A stretch of DNA of 64,000 nucleotides from Gammaproteobacteria bacterium (GTDB lineage: Bacteria; Pseudomonadota; Gammaproteobacteria; Burkholderiales; Burkholderiaceae_B), in the NCBI GenBank assembly GCA_030832095.1, contig JAURJT010000014.1, positions 1 to 64,000 on the forward strand, given 5' to 3'. The notes under the pieces were generated by a model that was not told where the DNA came from, did no database searches, and saw only the letters and a program-made list of their open reading frames with translations. Position 1 is the stretch's first letter, and every line of letters starts with the position of its first letter. Both the position numbers and the translations under genes were made by a program. Shown here in pieces: positions 53,101 through 61,578 of the stretch.

Positions 53101-54336
53101 CTAAATGATTCCGGCCTCTTTAAGCTCTTGAATTTGTTGTAGCGATAAGTGTGCGAACCTCTCAAGAATTTCGTGTGTATGCGCACCAGGAATTGGGGCA
53201 GGCGTGTCATACGAGCTCGGTAATTGCCCAAATTTTATTGGAAACCCAGGCCCCGAGGCACCGATGGCTTGCCCAGACAAGGGGTTGACTAACGGCACAA
53301 TCATTTCTCGCTCGTGCAGTTGTTGCCATTGCAGGACTTCTTCGATGGAGCGAACTAAGCTACACGGCACGCCTACCTGATTTAGAATTGTGATGACTTC
53401 AGTTCGGTTGTATTGGGCAACCCAAGCTCCAACAATTTTGTCTATTTCGTGATTGTTTGAAATTCGCCAACTGGTCTGCAAAAGCTCGGGGCGCGTCCCT
53501 GCGAGAGCTGTTTGGCCCATGACGTCTAACAGGGCAAGCCATTCGCTGTGAGTTGCAGTGCCGATTACCAGCCATCCGTCTTTCGCCTCGTAAGTATTAA
53601 AAGGAGAGAAACGCATAATTCGATTACCCTGCCTTGCTTGAACGCCCAGCGCTTCGTAGCAGTCTATCGGTTCGTCAAACACCAGCGAAAACAGGCAATC
53701 AGCCATGGCCACGTCAATAGACTGACCTTCTCCTGTTTTTTCTCGATTAAATAACGCAGCGGTGATGCCGTTTGAGGCAAAGATACCAGTGATGGCGTCA
53801 GACATTGGAGTGGCTGCCTTCGCGGGTGGCCCCTCTGGGTCGCCCGACAGGCTCATCAAGCCCACCGCTGCCTGAACCATCAAGTCATAGGCTTTTGCGC
53901 TCTGATCGGGCCCAGTGGAACCGTAGCCTGTTAGGGCGCAGTAAATAATCCTGGGATTTACTTTTTTGAGCGTCTGATAATCAATCCCCAATCTTTTTGC
54001 TACGCCGACACTGAAGTTTTCGACAACGACATCTGCGTGAGTTACGAGTTGAAGAAAAATTTCTCGACCACGTTCCGACTTCAGGTCGATCGTAATTGAT
54101 TTTTTTCCTCGCGCCCGTTTTAAATATGCGAGCCCCATGTCGTGCTCGGTCTGACTAGTAAAAGAGACGCCCGCAGCGCCCGCATAGGGAGGGGCAAAAG
54201 CGATAGGGTCGCCAGTTTTTGGATCATCTATTTTTATAACTTCGGCACCCATTCCAGCTAAGATGAGAGTGCATTGCGGACCCGAAAAAAAGCGAGTTAA
54301 ATCCAATACGACAACGCCAGTCAGTATTTTTTTCAT
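53101..54336 (-). CDS. Class III CoA-transferase
   Basis: A 411-residue CoA-transferase with intact catalytic Asp180 (TPMSDAITGIFA). Family marks: LDLTRFFSGPQCTLILAGMGAEVIKID, RARGKKSITIDL, ENFSVGVAKRLG and LTGYGSTGP. It is divergent from the unknown-protein/UGSC operon with a 245-base gap holding the promoters, and ends 101 bases from the thioredoxin reductase-like gene on the same strand. Divergent pairing suggests shared regulation with the selenoprotein operon. Confidence 0.9.
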   Translation of the reverse strand: MKKILTGVVVLDLTRFFSGPQCTLILAGMGAEVIKIDDPKTGDPIAFAPPYAGAAGVSFTSQTEHDMGLAYLKRARGKKSITIDLKSERGREIFLQLVTHADVVVENFSVGVAKRLGIDYQTLKKVNPRIIYCALTGYGSTGPDQSAKAYDLMVQAAVGLMSLSGDPEGPPAKAATPMSDAITGIFASNGITAALFNREKTGEGQSIDVAMADCLFSLVFDEPIDCYEALGVQARQGNRIMRFSPFNTYEAKDGWLVIGTATHSEWLALLDVMGQTALAGTRPELLQTSWRISNNHEIDKIVGAWVAQYNRTEVITILNQVGVPCSLVRSIEEVLQWQQLHEREMIVPLVNPLSGQAIGASGPGFPIKFGQLPSSYDTPAPIPGAHTHEILERFAHLSLQQIQELKEAGII

Positions 54337-54469
54337 ATTTTTCTATAAGAATTCTAACCATTTGTCTGTGATTGCCGTCTTTGGCAATTCGCCTTTGAAG
54401 AACGACTCAAACATTTTGTAGCCCTTGCGCATGGCTTGCGTCAAGTTTATCTTTTAGTGAAGCCCATTT

Positions 54470-54513
54470 AATGCTTAATCAGGGTATAAATTAGCTTAAA
54501 CTAAATAAGCATT
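54470..54513. promoter_or_regulatory. Inverted repeat in the promoter region of the selenoprotein operon
   Basis: Arms AATGCTTA (54470-54477) and TAAGCATT (54506-54513) are perfect 8-base complements separated by 28 bases, with a second inner pair TTAG (54491) and CTAA (54501) and a TATAAA-like box at 54485-54490. It lies 70-110 bases before the first plus-strand gene and within the divergent gap. It could be an operator; the regulator is unknown. Confidence 0.35.
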
Positions 54514-54581
54514 TGGTCAGTCAAAAAACCTAGAAGCTGAATGATTTGGCCGCCTTATTCATACAATACTAAAGAGACGAT

Positions 54582-55622
54582 ATGGGCCCTTCTGGATTCA
54601 TCAGTGCAACGTACGAGGTGCAGGATGCGCTTGAGGCAAATGAGCTGTTTCAGCGTAACGGCTGGACTGACGGTTTGCCGATTATCGCACCGACCGAACG
54701 GGCTGTTTCACAATTTTTGGATGTCGTTCGGTTAAAGCCTGCCGATCTAATCGGCGTTGAGCCTGTTCGTCGTCGCGCGATTACGGCAGAGAAGGTGGCG
54801 ATTGCTGCAGTGATGGCTGGCTGTCTTCCAGAATATATGCCAGTGATTGTTGCGGTTATTCAAGCGATGTGTAAACCTGAATTTGGCATGCATGGCTGCA
54901 CCGCCAGCACCGGTGGAAGCGCGCCTATGCTGATTGTAAATGGGCCGATTCGGACGCAATTAGGTATGAACAGCTCGCATAATGCGTTGGCAAATGCGAG
55001 TCGAGCTAACGCCACGATCGGTCGTACAGTCAGATTATTTTTGCTCAATGTCTTGGGTGGTTATCCTGGTCAGTTAGATCGCTCTACCTTGGGACATCCG
55101 GGTAAGTTCACATTTTGCGTTGCGGAAGATGAAGAAGACAATACGTGGCTGCCGCTTTCGATAGAGAGGGGACTCGCCCCGGGCGAGTCCTGCGTGACGG
55201 TCTTGGCCGTTGAGTCGCCTCATCAAATCATGAATGAGTGGACACAAGATCCCAAAGAAATATTAGACACTTATGCAGCGGCCATTCGCTCAAATATGTT
55301 GACCTATTCGATCTGGGAAGGCAATTATGCGATGGTTATTGCCAAACAACATCGGCAACTTTTTATTGCGGCGGGTTGGGACAAGCGTATGATTCGAGAG
55401 TACATGTACGAGGTAGCGCAGGTTGCTCGTAAGGAATGGCGCACTGTTGGTAAGGCCGCCGTGGCCGGCAGAAAAGACGAAAACCGTATGTATCATGCGT
55501 TGCGCTCGCCGGATGATTTGTTGGTGGTTGCTGCGGGTGGACCTGCGGGGGGATTTGGTGTGATTGCTCCCCCTTGGTATGGCAAGAAATCGCTTGCTGT
55601 GACTCAGAAAATAGAAGTTTAA
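54582..55622 (+). CDS. Uncharacterised protein upstream of the UGSC selenoprotein
   Basis: A 346-residue cytosolic-looking protein with no signal peptide or membrane segment. I do not recognise an enzyme family. Visible features: an N-terminal WTDGLPIIAPTE segment, Cys81, Cys97 and Cys106, the latter in MHGCTASTGGSAPMLIVNGP, then MNSSHNALANASRANATIGR, GHPGKFTFCVAEDEE and a C-terminal LLVVAAGGPAGGFGVIAPPW. The Cys-containing, glycine-rich segment looks like a conserved core. It ends 23 bases before the selenoprotein gene on the same strand, so the two are probably co-expressed and may act in one complex. Function unknown. Confidence 0.75.
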   Translation: MGPSGFISATYEVQDALEANELFQRNGWTDGLPIIAPTERAVSQFLDVVRLKPADLIGVEPVRRRAITAEKVAIAAVMAGCLPEYMPVIVAVIQAMCKPEFGMHGCTASTGGSAPMLIVNGPIRTQLGMNSSHNALANASRANATIGRTVRLFLLNVLGGYPGQLDRSTLGHPGKFTFCVAEDEEDNTWLPLSIERGLAPGESCVTVLAVESPHQIMNEWTQDPKEILDTYAAAIRSNMLTYSIWEGNYAMVIAKQHRQLFIAAGWDKRMIREYMYEVAQVARKEWRTVGKAAVAGRKDENRMYHALRSPDDLLVVAAGGPAGGFGVIAPPWYGKKSLAVTQKIEV

Positions 55623-55645
55623 TTGGGTTTTAACGGAGAACTGGG

Positions 55646-56176
55646 ATGACAATAATCGTATTAGATCCGCGCTTGAGTGCAGAGGGCGAAGCACTTCGAC
55701 TGGCGCCTGCCGCCAGATCCCTGGAGGGGGCAGTGATTGGCATGATCGATAATGCAAAAATCGGGACTGAAAGGTACTTTGATTTTCTCGCAGAAATTTT
55801 GACTAAAGAGTACGGCGTGCGTGAATTTATTCGAGGCCGCAAACCTGATGCGACCCGCCCAGTCACTCCAGAGATGTTGGCCTCGATGAGTGGGGCTGAT
55901 GCGATTCTTTCTGCCATTGGCGACTGAGGGAGCTGCTCCTCGTGCAGTTTGCACGATGCGATTGCGGCCGAGCGCTTGGGCATTCCTGCTGTTGGGATTA
56001 TGACCGATCGTTTTGAAAGAAGTGCGAAGATTGTGGCCGATATGAATGGTTTGCCAGACTACCCATTTATCATGTTGACACACCCTGTCGCAAATAATAG
56101 TGATGAAGTTCTTAAGCAAAAGGCAGTCGATTCTGCCAAGCAGATCGTTGAATTATTAACGCAACGACCCGCTTGA
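55646..56176 (+). CDS. UGSC-family selenoprotein (in-frame TGA read as Sec94)
   Basis: A 176-residue protein if TGA at 55925-55927 is decoded as selenocysteine. The frame is open before and after it, and the sequence across the codon is GD-U-GSCSSCSLHDAIAAERLG, which is the defining U-G-S-C motif of a family I recall as UGSC-containing proteins in metagenomic selenoproteome surveys. The N-terminal part holds LSAEGEALRLAPAARSLEGAVIGMIDNAKIG; the C-terminal part (VGIMTDRFERSAKIVADMNG, then IMLTHPVANNSDEV) lies beyond the TGA. GGAG at 55635-55638 is well placed for the ATG. A bacterial SECIS-like hairpin follows the TGA. Function is unknown; U-G-S-C-S-S-C suggests a redox centre. Confidence 0.9.
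55925..55956 (+). promoter_or_regulatory. Bacterial SECIS element next to the Sec codon
   Basis: The mRNA just after UGA can form a perfect 7-bp stem: TCGTGCA (55940-55946) with TGCACGA (55950-55956), loop GTT (55947-55949). Counting the U of UGA as 1, the loop G and U are positions 23 and 24, exactly where SelB contacts the E. coli fdhF element as I know it. The bulged U17 of fdhF is not obvious here. Confidence 0.75.
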
Positions 56177-56192
56177 GGTGAATTCTTCCGTG

Positions 56193-56221
56193 AAAATGGG
56201 GCGCTGTTGTCGCCCCATTTT
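56193..56221. terminator. Strong bidirectional intrinsic terminator
   Basis: A perfect 11-base inverted repeat, AAAATGGGGCG (56193-56203) and CGCCCCATTTT (56211-56221), with loop CTGTTGT. A T-run follows on the plus strand and A-run symmetry gives a T-run on the minus strand. It separates the convergent selenoprotein and Bug genes and would stop both transcripts. Confidence 0.9.
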
Positions 56222-56241
56222 CTATTTTGTGCAGCGACTTA

Positions 56242-57228
56242 TTATTCGAGCTGTTGTACGCCAGAATCTTTAACCACCTTTGTCCATTTTTTTGTTTCTG
56301 ATTGAATGTACGAGGCAAACCATTCAGGTGAACTGCTTTTTAATTCAGCGCCAATCAGCTTGTCTTTAAAGCCAGGCTCGGCGATGATTTTTACGACGGC
56401 TTTGTTCAGCTCGGTGATGATGCCTTTCGGTGTGCCTGCCGGGGCGAGTAGCCCAGCCCAACCGACTGCTTCAAAACCCGAAAATCCAGCCTGTTCGACG
56501 GTGGGTAAATCAGGTAGCGCGCTCGCTCGCGTTAAGCTGCCCACGGCCATGGCTTTCAGTCTGTCGGCTTTTAAATACGGAATAATTAACGGACCTGTTT
56601 CAAACATCACTGAAGTCCGCCCTCCTAAAAGATCAGTGACGGCTGCCGGCGAACTTTTATACGGGATATGAGACATGTTGACTCCCGCGGTGGCCATAAA
56701 GAGTTCCATCGATAGGTGGTTGCTCGCCCCACTGCCTGCCGTGCCAAAGTTCACCTTGCCCGGGTGAGCTTTTAAATAGGTGATTAATTCTTGAATATTT
56801 TTCGCAGGTAACTCAGGATTCACGACTAAGAAAAATGGCACGATCAATGTTAACGAGATTGGCTCAAAATTCTTGACTGGGTCATAAGGCAGTTTTTTAT
56901 AAAGCGATGGATTGACAGCCAGACTTCCCGAGGAACCCATGAACAACGTGTAGCCATCCGCTGGCGCTTTGGCTGCGAGTTCGGTGCCGATAATACTCGC
57001 AGCCCCTGGTCGATTTTCGACATAAAAGCTTTGGCCATACATTTCGGTTAAGCCCGCTGCGATCAAGCGAGTGGCCTGATCGGTTGCTTGTCCTGCCTGA
57101 AACGCAACAATGATTTTTACCGGTCGATTTGGATATTTGTCCTGAGCGAACGCTTGATTTGAAAATTGCACTAGGCAGAGACCTAGCCCATTCAAAAATA
57201 GTAATATTTTTACGACGCTTCTAAACAT
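56242..57228 (-). CDS. Bug/TctC-family receptor (9)
   Basis: A 328-residue receptor with signal sequence ending near AFAQD. The first loop, VKIIVAFQAGQATDQATRLI, departs from P-P-G-G (F-Q-A-G-Q), and the second is DGYTLFMGSSGSLAVNPSLY; HIPYKSSPAAVTDLLGGRT has Ser-Ser-Pro where Gly-Lys-Gly is common. Ligand choice may thus be unusual. It stands alone between a terminator and a 369-base upstream gap. Confidence 0.9.
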   Translation of the reverse strand: MFRSVVKILLFLNGLGLCLVQFSNQAFAQDKYPNRPVKIIVAFQAGQATDQATRLIAAGLTEMYGQSFYVENRPGAASIIGTELAAKAPADGYTLFMGSSGSLAVNPSLYKKLPYDPVKNFEPISLTLIVPFFLVVNPELPAKNIQELITYLKAHPGKVNFGTAGSGASNHLSMELFMATAGVNMSHIPYKSSPAAVTDLLGGRTSVMFETGPLIIPYLKADRLKAMAVGSLTRASALPDLPTVEQAGFSGFEAVGWAGLLAPAGTPKGIITELNKAVVKIIAEPGFKDKLIGAELKSSSPEWFASYIQSETKKWTKVVKDSGVQQLE

Positions 57229-57597
57229 GAGTTGTCTCCGAATGTCTTGCGACTATGTTGTGTCGCTTAGATTTGATGTTAGCCCAGTTAGGGTCCCAGA
57301 GCTGCAAAGACTAGGACCCGCACCGACTGTTTGGCAGGGTCTCGTTTAAAAATTTTCGACGCTACGTCAACTTCGGCAGAGCCTCCATCGCCTCAGAGCT
57401 GTCAACGATACGGCCAGTTTGTTTTTATTTGTATGAAGCTATTTGTTACACGATACTCTTATTTAAGGACTAATATCGTTTCGTTAAGGTGGCGCGTACG
57501 ACATGTTGCTGTCGCTTTACTAGAACTTTTTCATCGAATTTTTTGAAGTCTTATATTTTTGTACCATAGGTTAAGTCGATAAAAGAAATAAGGCAAT
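57229..57597. other. Intergenic region between Bug and MFS genes
   Basis: About 370 bases with no supported gene. It holds divergent promoters. One imperfect inverted repeat, GGGTCCCAG (57291-57299) with CTAGGACCC (57311-57319), has one mismatch in nine and could be an operator. Nothing else stands out. Confidence 0.35.
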
Positions 57598-58794
57598 ATG
57601 CGAACTGACTTGCCTGCGAGTTTTCCGGTGTGGCCGCTTGCTGCAACACTCGCCACACAAAGCCTGGCTACCATGGCGGCCTATTCATTTCCGGTTGTGG
57701 CCCCTGTGATTGCAAAAGATCTTCAGGTGCCAGGCACGTTAGTCGGTTTCTTTATTTCTACCGTCTACGGTGTTGGCATTATTTCGTCATTGCTGTCGCC
57801 GCGCTTTATTCGTCGTTATGGTGCAGTGCGAGTGAGTCAGCTCGTACTGCTCGCGACACTTGCGATGCTGTTGGCTTGCTCCCTAGGTAGTGTCCTGTCG
57901 GTGGTCATTGGCGCCGCGCTACTTGGCTTGGCATACGGCGCGACGGCACCGTCGAGTACCCATTTACTGGTACCGCGTACCCCCCCTGGGGTCATTAATC
58001 TGGTGCTGTCGATTCGGCAGATCGGTGTACCTCTGGGTGGTGTGTTGGCAGGTCTCGTGATGGCGCCGCTGACCGTACATCTAGGGTGGCAGGTCGCACT
58101 GTTGTGTCAGACCGTGCCTGTGATACTCGCTTTGTTGTTGCTGCAAATTCCGCGCGAGAGTTGGGATAGCGATCGTGATCCTGCAACCGAGGTGTTTTCT
58201 AAAGGCATACTGTCTCCGGTAAAGATATTGGATGAAAGCAGTGCAATCAGGTCTCTTGCGTTTGCAAGCTTTGTCTATAGTGGTGTGCAGCTCTGTTTCA
58301 TTTCATTTCTGACAGTTCATCTGACCACTAAAACCAGTTTCGATTTGGTGCAAGCGGGGCAGGCACTTGCCGTCTATCAACTCTCTGCTGTGCTCAGTCG
58401 ACCGCTCTGGGGGTGGTTGGCCGATGCTTTCGTGACGGCGCGACAGCTTCTTATTGTGCAGGGTTTGATTATGTGTGTGGCTGCAGTGCTCGCGGGTCAG
58501 TTTGCCGCGAGTTGGTCGCAGCTTTTCGTTCTGTGCGTCTGCGCGGTGGCCGGTGCGACTGCCAGCGGGTTTACCGGCTTGGCGTATGCAGAATGGGCGC
58601 GCTTGGGCGGTGCGAAACGAACTGAAGCGACAGGTTTAGGTTCGGGCATTATGTTTGCCGGCGTCATGATTATGCCTTCAATCTTCTCTGTCACGGTCAC
58701 ATTTTTTGATGACTATGGCATTGCGTATGGTTGCGTCGGTGGTTTGGCGTTGCTATCAGGATTGCTGCTGTTTGCCGCTAGGCGTTCGCGTTAA
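57598..58794 (+). CDS. MFS transporter
   Basis: A 398-residue inner-membrane carrier with 12 predicted hydrophobic segments. The loop after segment 2 reads SPRFIRRYGAVRVSQ in place of the usual G-x-x-x-D-R-x-G-R-R, and the cytosolic middle loop lies near residues 195-215 (SWDSDRDPATEVFSKG). RQIGVPLGGVLAG is typical of the CynX/NimT-like or organic-acid MFS types. Substrate unknown. It precedes an aldo-keto reductase by 91 bases. Confidence 0.85.
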   Translation: MRTDLPASFPVWPLAATLATQSLATMAAYSFPVVAPVIAKDLQVPGTLVGFFISTVYGVGIISSLLSPRFIRRYGAVRVSQLVLLATLAMLLACSLGSVLSVVIGAALLGLAYGATAPSSTHLLVPRTPPGVINLVLSIRQIGVPLGGVLAGLVMAPLTVHLGWQVALLCQTVPVILALLLLQIPRESWDSDRDPATEVFSKGILSPVKILDESSAIRSLAFASFVYSGVQLCFISFLTVHLTTKTSFDLVQAGQALAVYQLSAVLSRPLWGWLADAFVTARQLLIVQGLIMCVAAVLAGQFAASWSQLFVLCVCAVAGATASGFTGLAYAEWARLGGAKRTEATGLGSGIMFAGVMIMPSIFSVTVTFFDDYGIAYGCVGGLALLSGLLLFAARRSR

Positions 58795-58885
58795 TTCATC
58801 ACTGGTATTGGCTATTACACCTTGAGCGTTCAAGTGCTAAATTAATGCTAGCTAGAGTCATCCCAATTACAAATCAGAGACTATC

Positions 58886-59833
58886 GTGCAAAAAATACAA
58901 CTAGGCCGTTCGGGCATTACTGTGCCCCCAGTGATTTTTGGTTGCAATATTTTTGGCTGGACAGTCGATAAAGCGCAGTCGTTTCGTTTGCTAGACACGT
59001 TGGTCGACTCAGGTTTGAATGCCTTGGATACGGCTGATGTTTACTCGTACTGGGTCCCTGGTAACAAGGGCGGTGAGTCTGAAATCATTATCGGCGAATG
59101 GTTAAAGGCCAGAGGCCGGCGCCATGACGTGCTGATTTTTTCTAAAGCTGGGATGGAAATGCCAGGCATAGGCAAAGGCCTATCTGCTCAATATCTGACG
59201 AGTGCGATAGAAGCTTCACTGAAGCGACTACAGACCGATGTGATCGATTTGTTTCAGTCACATCGCGATGATGAAGTCACGCCACACGAAGAGACTCTCG
59301 CGGTCTATGACAAACTGATTAAGGCCGGTAAAATTCGCGCAATTGGTGCATCTAATTATTCGGTCGCACGTTTCAAGCAAGCGTTAGAAGTTAGTGTACG
59401 CACCGGCTTACCACGCTATGAAACGATGCAACCGCATTACAACTTGCTCGAGCGTGCAATTGAAGCTGATCTTTTGCCACTGTGTGCGAGCGAAGGTGTG
59501 GGCGTTATTCCTTACTATGCGTTGGCCTCGGGCTTTTTATCAGGCAAATACCGCTCTGAGGCTGATCTCGGCAAAAGCCCACGCGGTGCGCGCGGGGCGG
59601 GCAAATATCTTGACGCCAGGGGCTTGAAAGTCTTGGCCGCACTTGATGCTGTGGCCGACCGCTACCGTACGACGGCTGCGCAAGTCGCAATTGCCTGGTT
59701 CAAAGGGCGCCCAGGGCTTGCGGCACCGATTGCCAGTGCAACAACGATTGAGCAATTGGCTGAATTGGCGCAGGCTGCGGTGTTGGTATTAGACACAGAG
59801 GCCATTGCGCAGTTAGATGCTGCAAGCGCTTAA
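58886..59833 (+). CDS. Aldo/keto reductase
   Basis: A 315-residue NADPH-dependent reductase with a GTG start at 58886. Catalytic tetrad: Asp in LDTADVYSYW, Tyr in VYSYW, Lys in LIFSKAGMEMPG, and His in DLFQSHRDDEVT. AIGASNYSVARFKQAL and VIPYYALASGFLSGKYR are family segments. It resembles the YajO/Tas-like (AKR11/12-type) group, which reduces small aldehydes. It converges on a Bug gene. Confidence 0.9.
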   Translation: MQKIQLGRSGITVPPVIFGCNIFGWTVDKAQSFRLLDTLVDSGLNALDTADVYSYWVPGNKGGESEIIIGEWLKARGRRHDVLIFSKAGMEMPGIGKGLSAQYLTSAIEASLKRLQTDVIDLFQSHRDDEVTPHEETLAVYDKLIKAGKIRAIGASNYSVARFKQALEVSVRTGLPRYETMQPHYNLLERAIEADLLPLCASEGVGVIPYYALASGFLSGKYRSEADLGKSPRGARGAGKYLDARGLKVLAALDAVADRYRTTAAQVAIAWFKGRPGLAAPIASATTIEQLAELAQAAVLVLDTEAIAQLDAASA

Positions 59834-59866
59834 GTGAGCTGGCCTGTTGGATACAGCTCAGATCTG

Positions 59867-59951
59867 AAGTCTCGCAAAGAGACTTGCCGGTATTGAACAG
59901 CTCTGAGGCATAGCGGTTGAGTGCTTCTGCCGCAGAATGAGCGACAGAAGC
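59867..59951. other. Two hairpins between convergent AKR and Bug genes
   Basis: AAGTCTC (59867-59873) pairs with GAGACTT (59879-59885) over a 5-base loop, and GCTTCTG (59923-59929) pairs with CAGAAGC (59945-59951) over a 15-base loop. Neither is followed by a T-run, so classic intrinsic termination is doubtful, though they may act in 3' end formation. Confidence 0.4.
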
Positions 59952-59971
59952 GTTGTCAACTGAATTGTGGC

Positions 59972-60958
59972 TTACTCGTCGCGAACGTTTGCCTCTTTAA
60001 TGACCCGACCCCACTTGGCAAGATCTTTGATCACAAGAGCGTCCATCTGAGCCGGTGTCATTGGCATCATGTCATAGCCATCCACGTTAATGCCTTTAAT
60101 CACTGCTGGGTCTTTCATCACCTCGTTAAATGCAGGTACGAGTTTTGCCATCACCTCGGCCGGCAGGCCTTTGGGGCCAACGATGCTAAACCAGATTGCA
60201 GCATCAAAGCCTTTGTAACCTGACTCGTCAAGGGTTGGCACATTGGGCAACATGACACTACGATTGAGAGACGTGACCGCTAGCGCCTTGAGGGTACCGG
60301 CTTCGATCTGGGTGGCCGCTGCACCTAACGACGAGAACAAAAAGGGTACGTGCCCGCCTAAGACTTCAACCACGGCTGGGTTGCCGCCTTTGTAGGGTAC
60401 GTGAGTGATGCCGAGGTTTTCAAGCTTGTTCAATTGCTCGCCCGCTAAATGACCGACACCGCCAATCCCCGAGGTGCCATAGCTCCATTTTGAGGGATCT
60501 TTTTTGGCCAACGCGATCAAGCCTTTAATATCTTTAGCTGCCGAATCCGGGCGCACCACAATGGCGGTGCCGCCGCCCGCAATCATGGCGATATTGGTAA
60601 AGTCTTTGAGTGGATCGTAGGCAAGCTTGCGCATGTTTGGCAAAATCACCATGGGACCTGAATCGGTGATATGCAAGGTATACCCGTCTGGGTCAGCCTT
60701 GGACGTGATGTCTAATGCGATCGAGGCGCCCGCACCGGGGCGGTATTCCATAATAAACGGCTGGCCGATGATTTTGGATGTGCGTTCGGCGATGGGGCGA
60801 ATCAGCTTGTCGGCCGCGCCGCCTGCTGTATAACCGATGATCATTTTGATTGGTTTGTTCGGGTATTGCGCTTGGGCGCCAGACGACAACGCCAACAGGC
60901 CGAGTACCGCAATTGCGGGTGCAATGATTTTTTTCAAACCGTTCGATATCTTCTTCAT
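59972..60958 (-). CDS. Bug/TctC-family receptor (10)
   Basis: A 328-residue receptor; signal peptide with core IAVLGLLALSSGAQAQ. Loops: IKMIIGYTAGGAADKLIRPI and PDGYTLHITDSGPMVI, then HVPYKGGNPAVVEVLGGHV. The first loop has G-Y-T-A-G-G, again a change from P-P-G-G. It is 85 bases from a VOC gene upstream on the same strand and may be co-transcribed with it. Confidence 0.92.
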   Translation of the reverse strand: MKKISNGLKKIIAPAIAVLGLLALSSGAQAQYPNKPIKMIIGYTAGGAADKLIRPIAERTSKIIGQPFIMEYRPGAGASIALDITSKADPDGYTLHITDSGPMVILPNMRKLAYDPLKDFTNIAMIAGGGTAIVVRPDSAAKDIKGLIALAKKDPSKWSYGTSGIGGVGHLAGEQLNKLENLGITHVPYKGGNPAVVEVLGGHVPFLFSSLGAAATQIEAGTLKALAVTSLNRSVMLPNVPTLDESGYKGFDAAIWFSIVGPKGLPAEVMAKLVPAFNEVMKDPAVIKGINVDGYDMMPMTPAQMDALVIKDLAKWGRVIKEANVRDE

Positions 60959-61042
60959 GAGTGTCCTCTGGAAAGTTCGTTTTTTTCACGCAGGGTACTA
61001 CCCTGCAGATTAATTAATATTGCGAAATGGTGTAGCGAAAAA

Positions 61043-61462
61043 TTAAGCTTCAGAAAACACTTGCTCAGGTTTGACCATGCCTTTGACTTCAACGGCGTTG
61101 CCTGACGGGTCTAAGACCAAAAACACATGTTGCTCGCGTGGGGTACCGATAAAGATATGATCAGGCTCCATGGCGAAAGGCGTGTTGGCTGCACGCAAGG
61201 CCGCTAGCATTTTCTGGTAAGCCGCACTTTCAACGATCACTCCAAAATGCCTTAAAGGATACGGATTTTTGCCGATATTGACCGACTTGTGCGAAGCCTC
61301 GAGCGGTGACAGTTGAGCCACAAGATGATGACCATAAAAATCGATATCTGCGCGATCGGCGATGACTCGGGTGACACGACAACCTAACAGGTCTTGATAA
61401 AACGTCACAGACGCAGCGATGTCGCTTACTGGAATAGAGAGGTGAAGTGTGGCTTTGGTCAT
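61043..61462 (-). CDS. VOC (glyoxalase/dioxygenase-fold) family protein
   Basis: About 139 residues. Two beta-alpha-beta-beta-beta repeats are seen: LHLSIPVSDIAASVTFYQDLLGCRVTR and FGVIVESAAYQKMLAAL followed by EQHVFLVLDPSGNAVEVKG. Metal ligands likely include His in LHLSIPV and Glu in NAVEVKG. Start at 61462 (MTKATLHLS) is preferred over 61474. The reaction is unknown; glyoxalase, fosfomycin resistance-type or dioxygenase activity are all in this fold. Confidence 0.8.
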   Translation of the reverse strand: MTKATLHLSIPVSDIAASVTFYQDLLGCRVTRVIADRADIDFYGHHLVAQLSPLEASHKSVNIGKNPYPLRHFGVIVESAAYQKMLAALRAANTPFAMEPDHIFIGTPREQHVFLVLDPSGNAVEVKGMVKPEQVFSEA

Positions 61463-61578
61463 GAAAGTATCCAAGATCGGAACTGCTCAAGCATAATGCA
61501 ATATTGAGTTTTCGAGGTATTTAGGCAGCTCGTGCAGCCTAAGGCGCTACCAACATGAGAGGGGCAGACACCGAACGC

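Noticed and set aside
55949-56176. A separate small gene starting after the TGA at 55927
   Set aside because: It is in the same frame as the upstream half, begins at a TTG inside the conserved S-L-H-D-A-I stretch, has no ribosome site, and the joined sequence forms the U-G-S-C motif.
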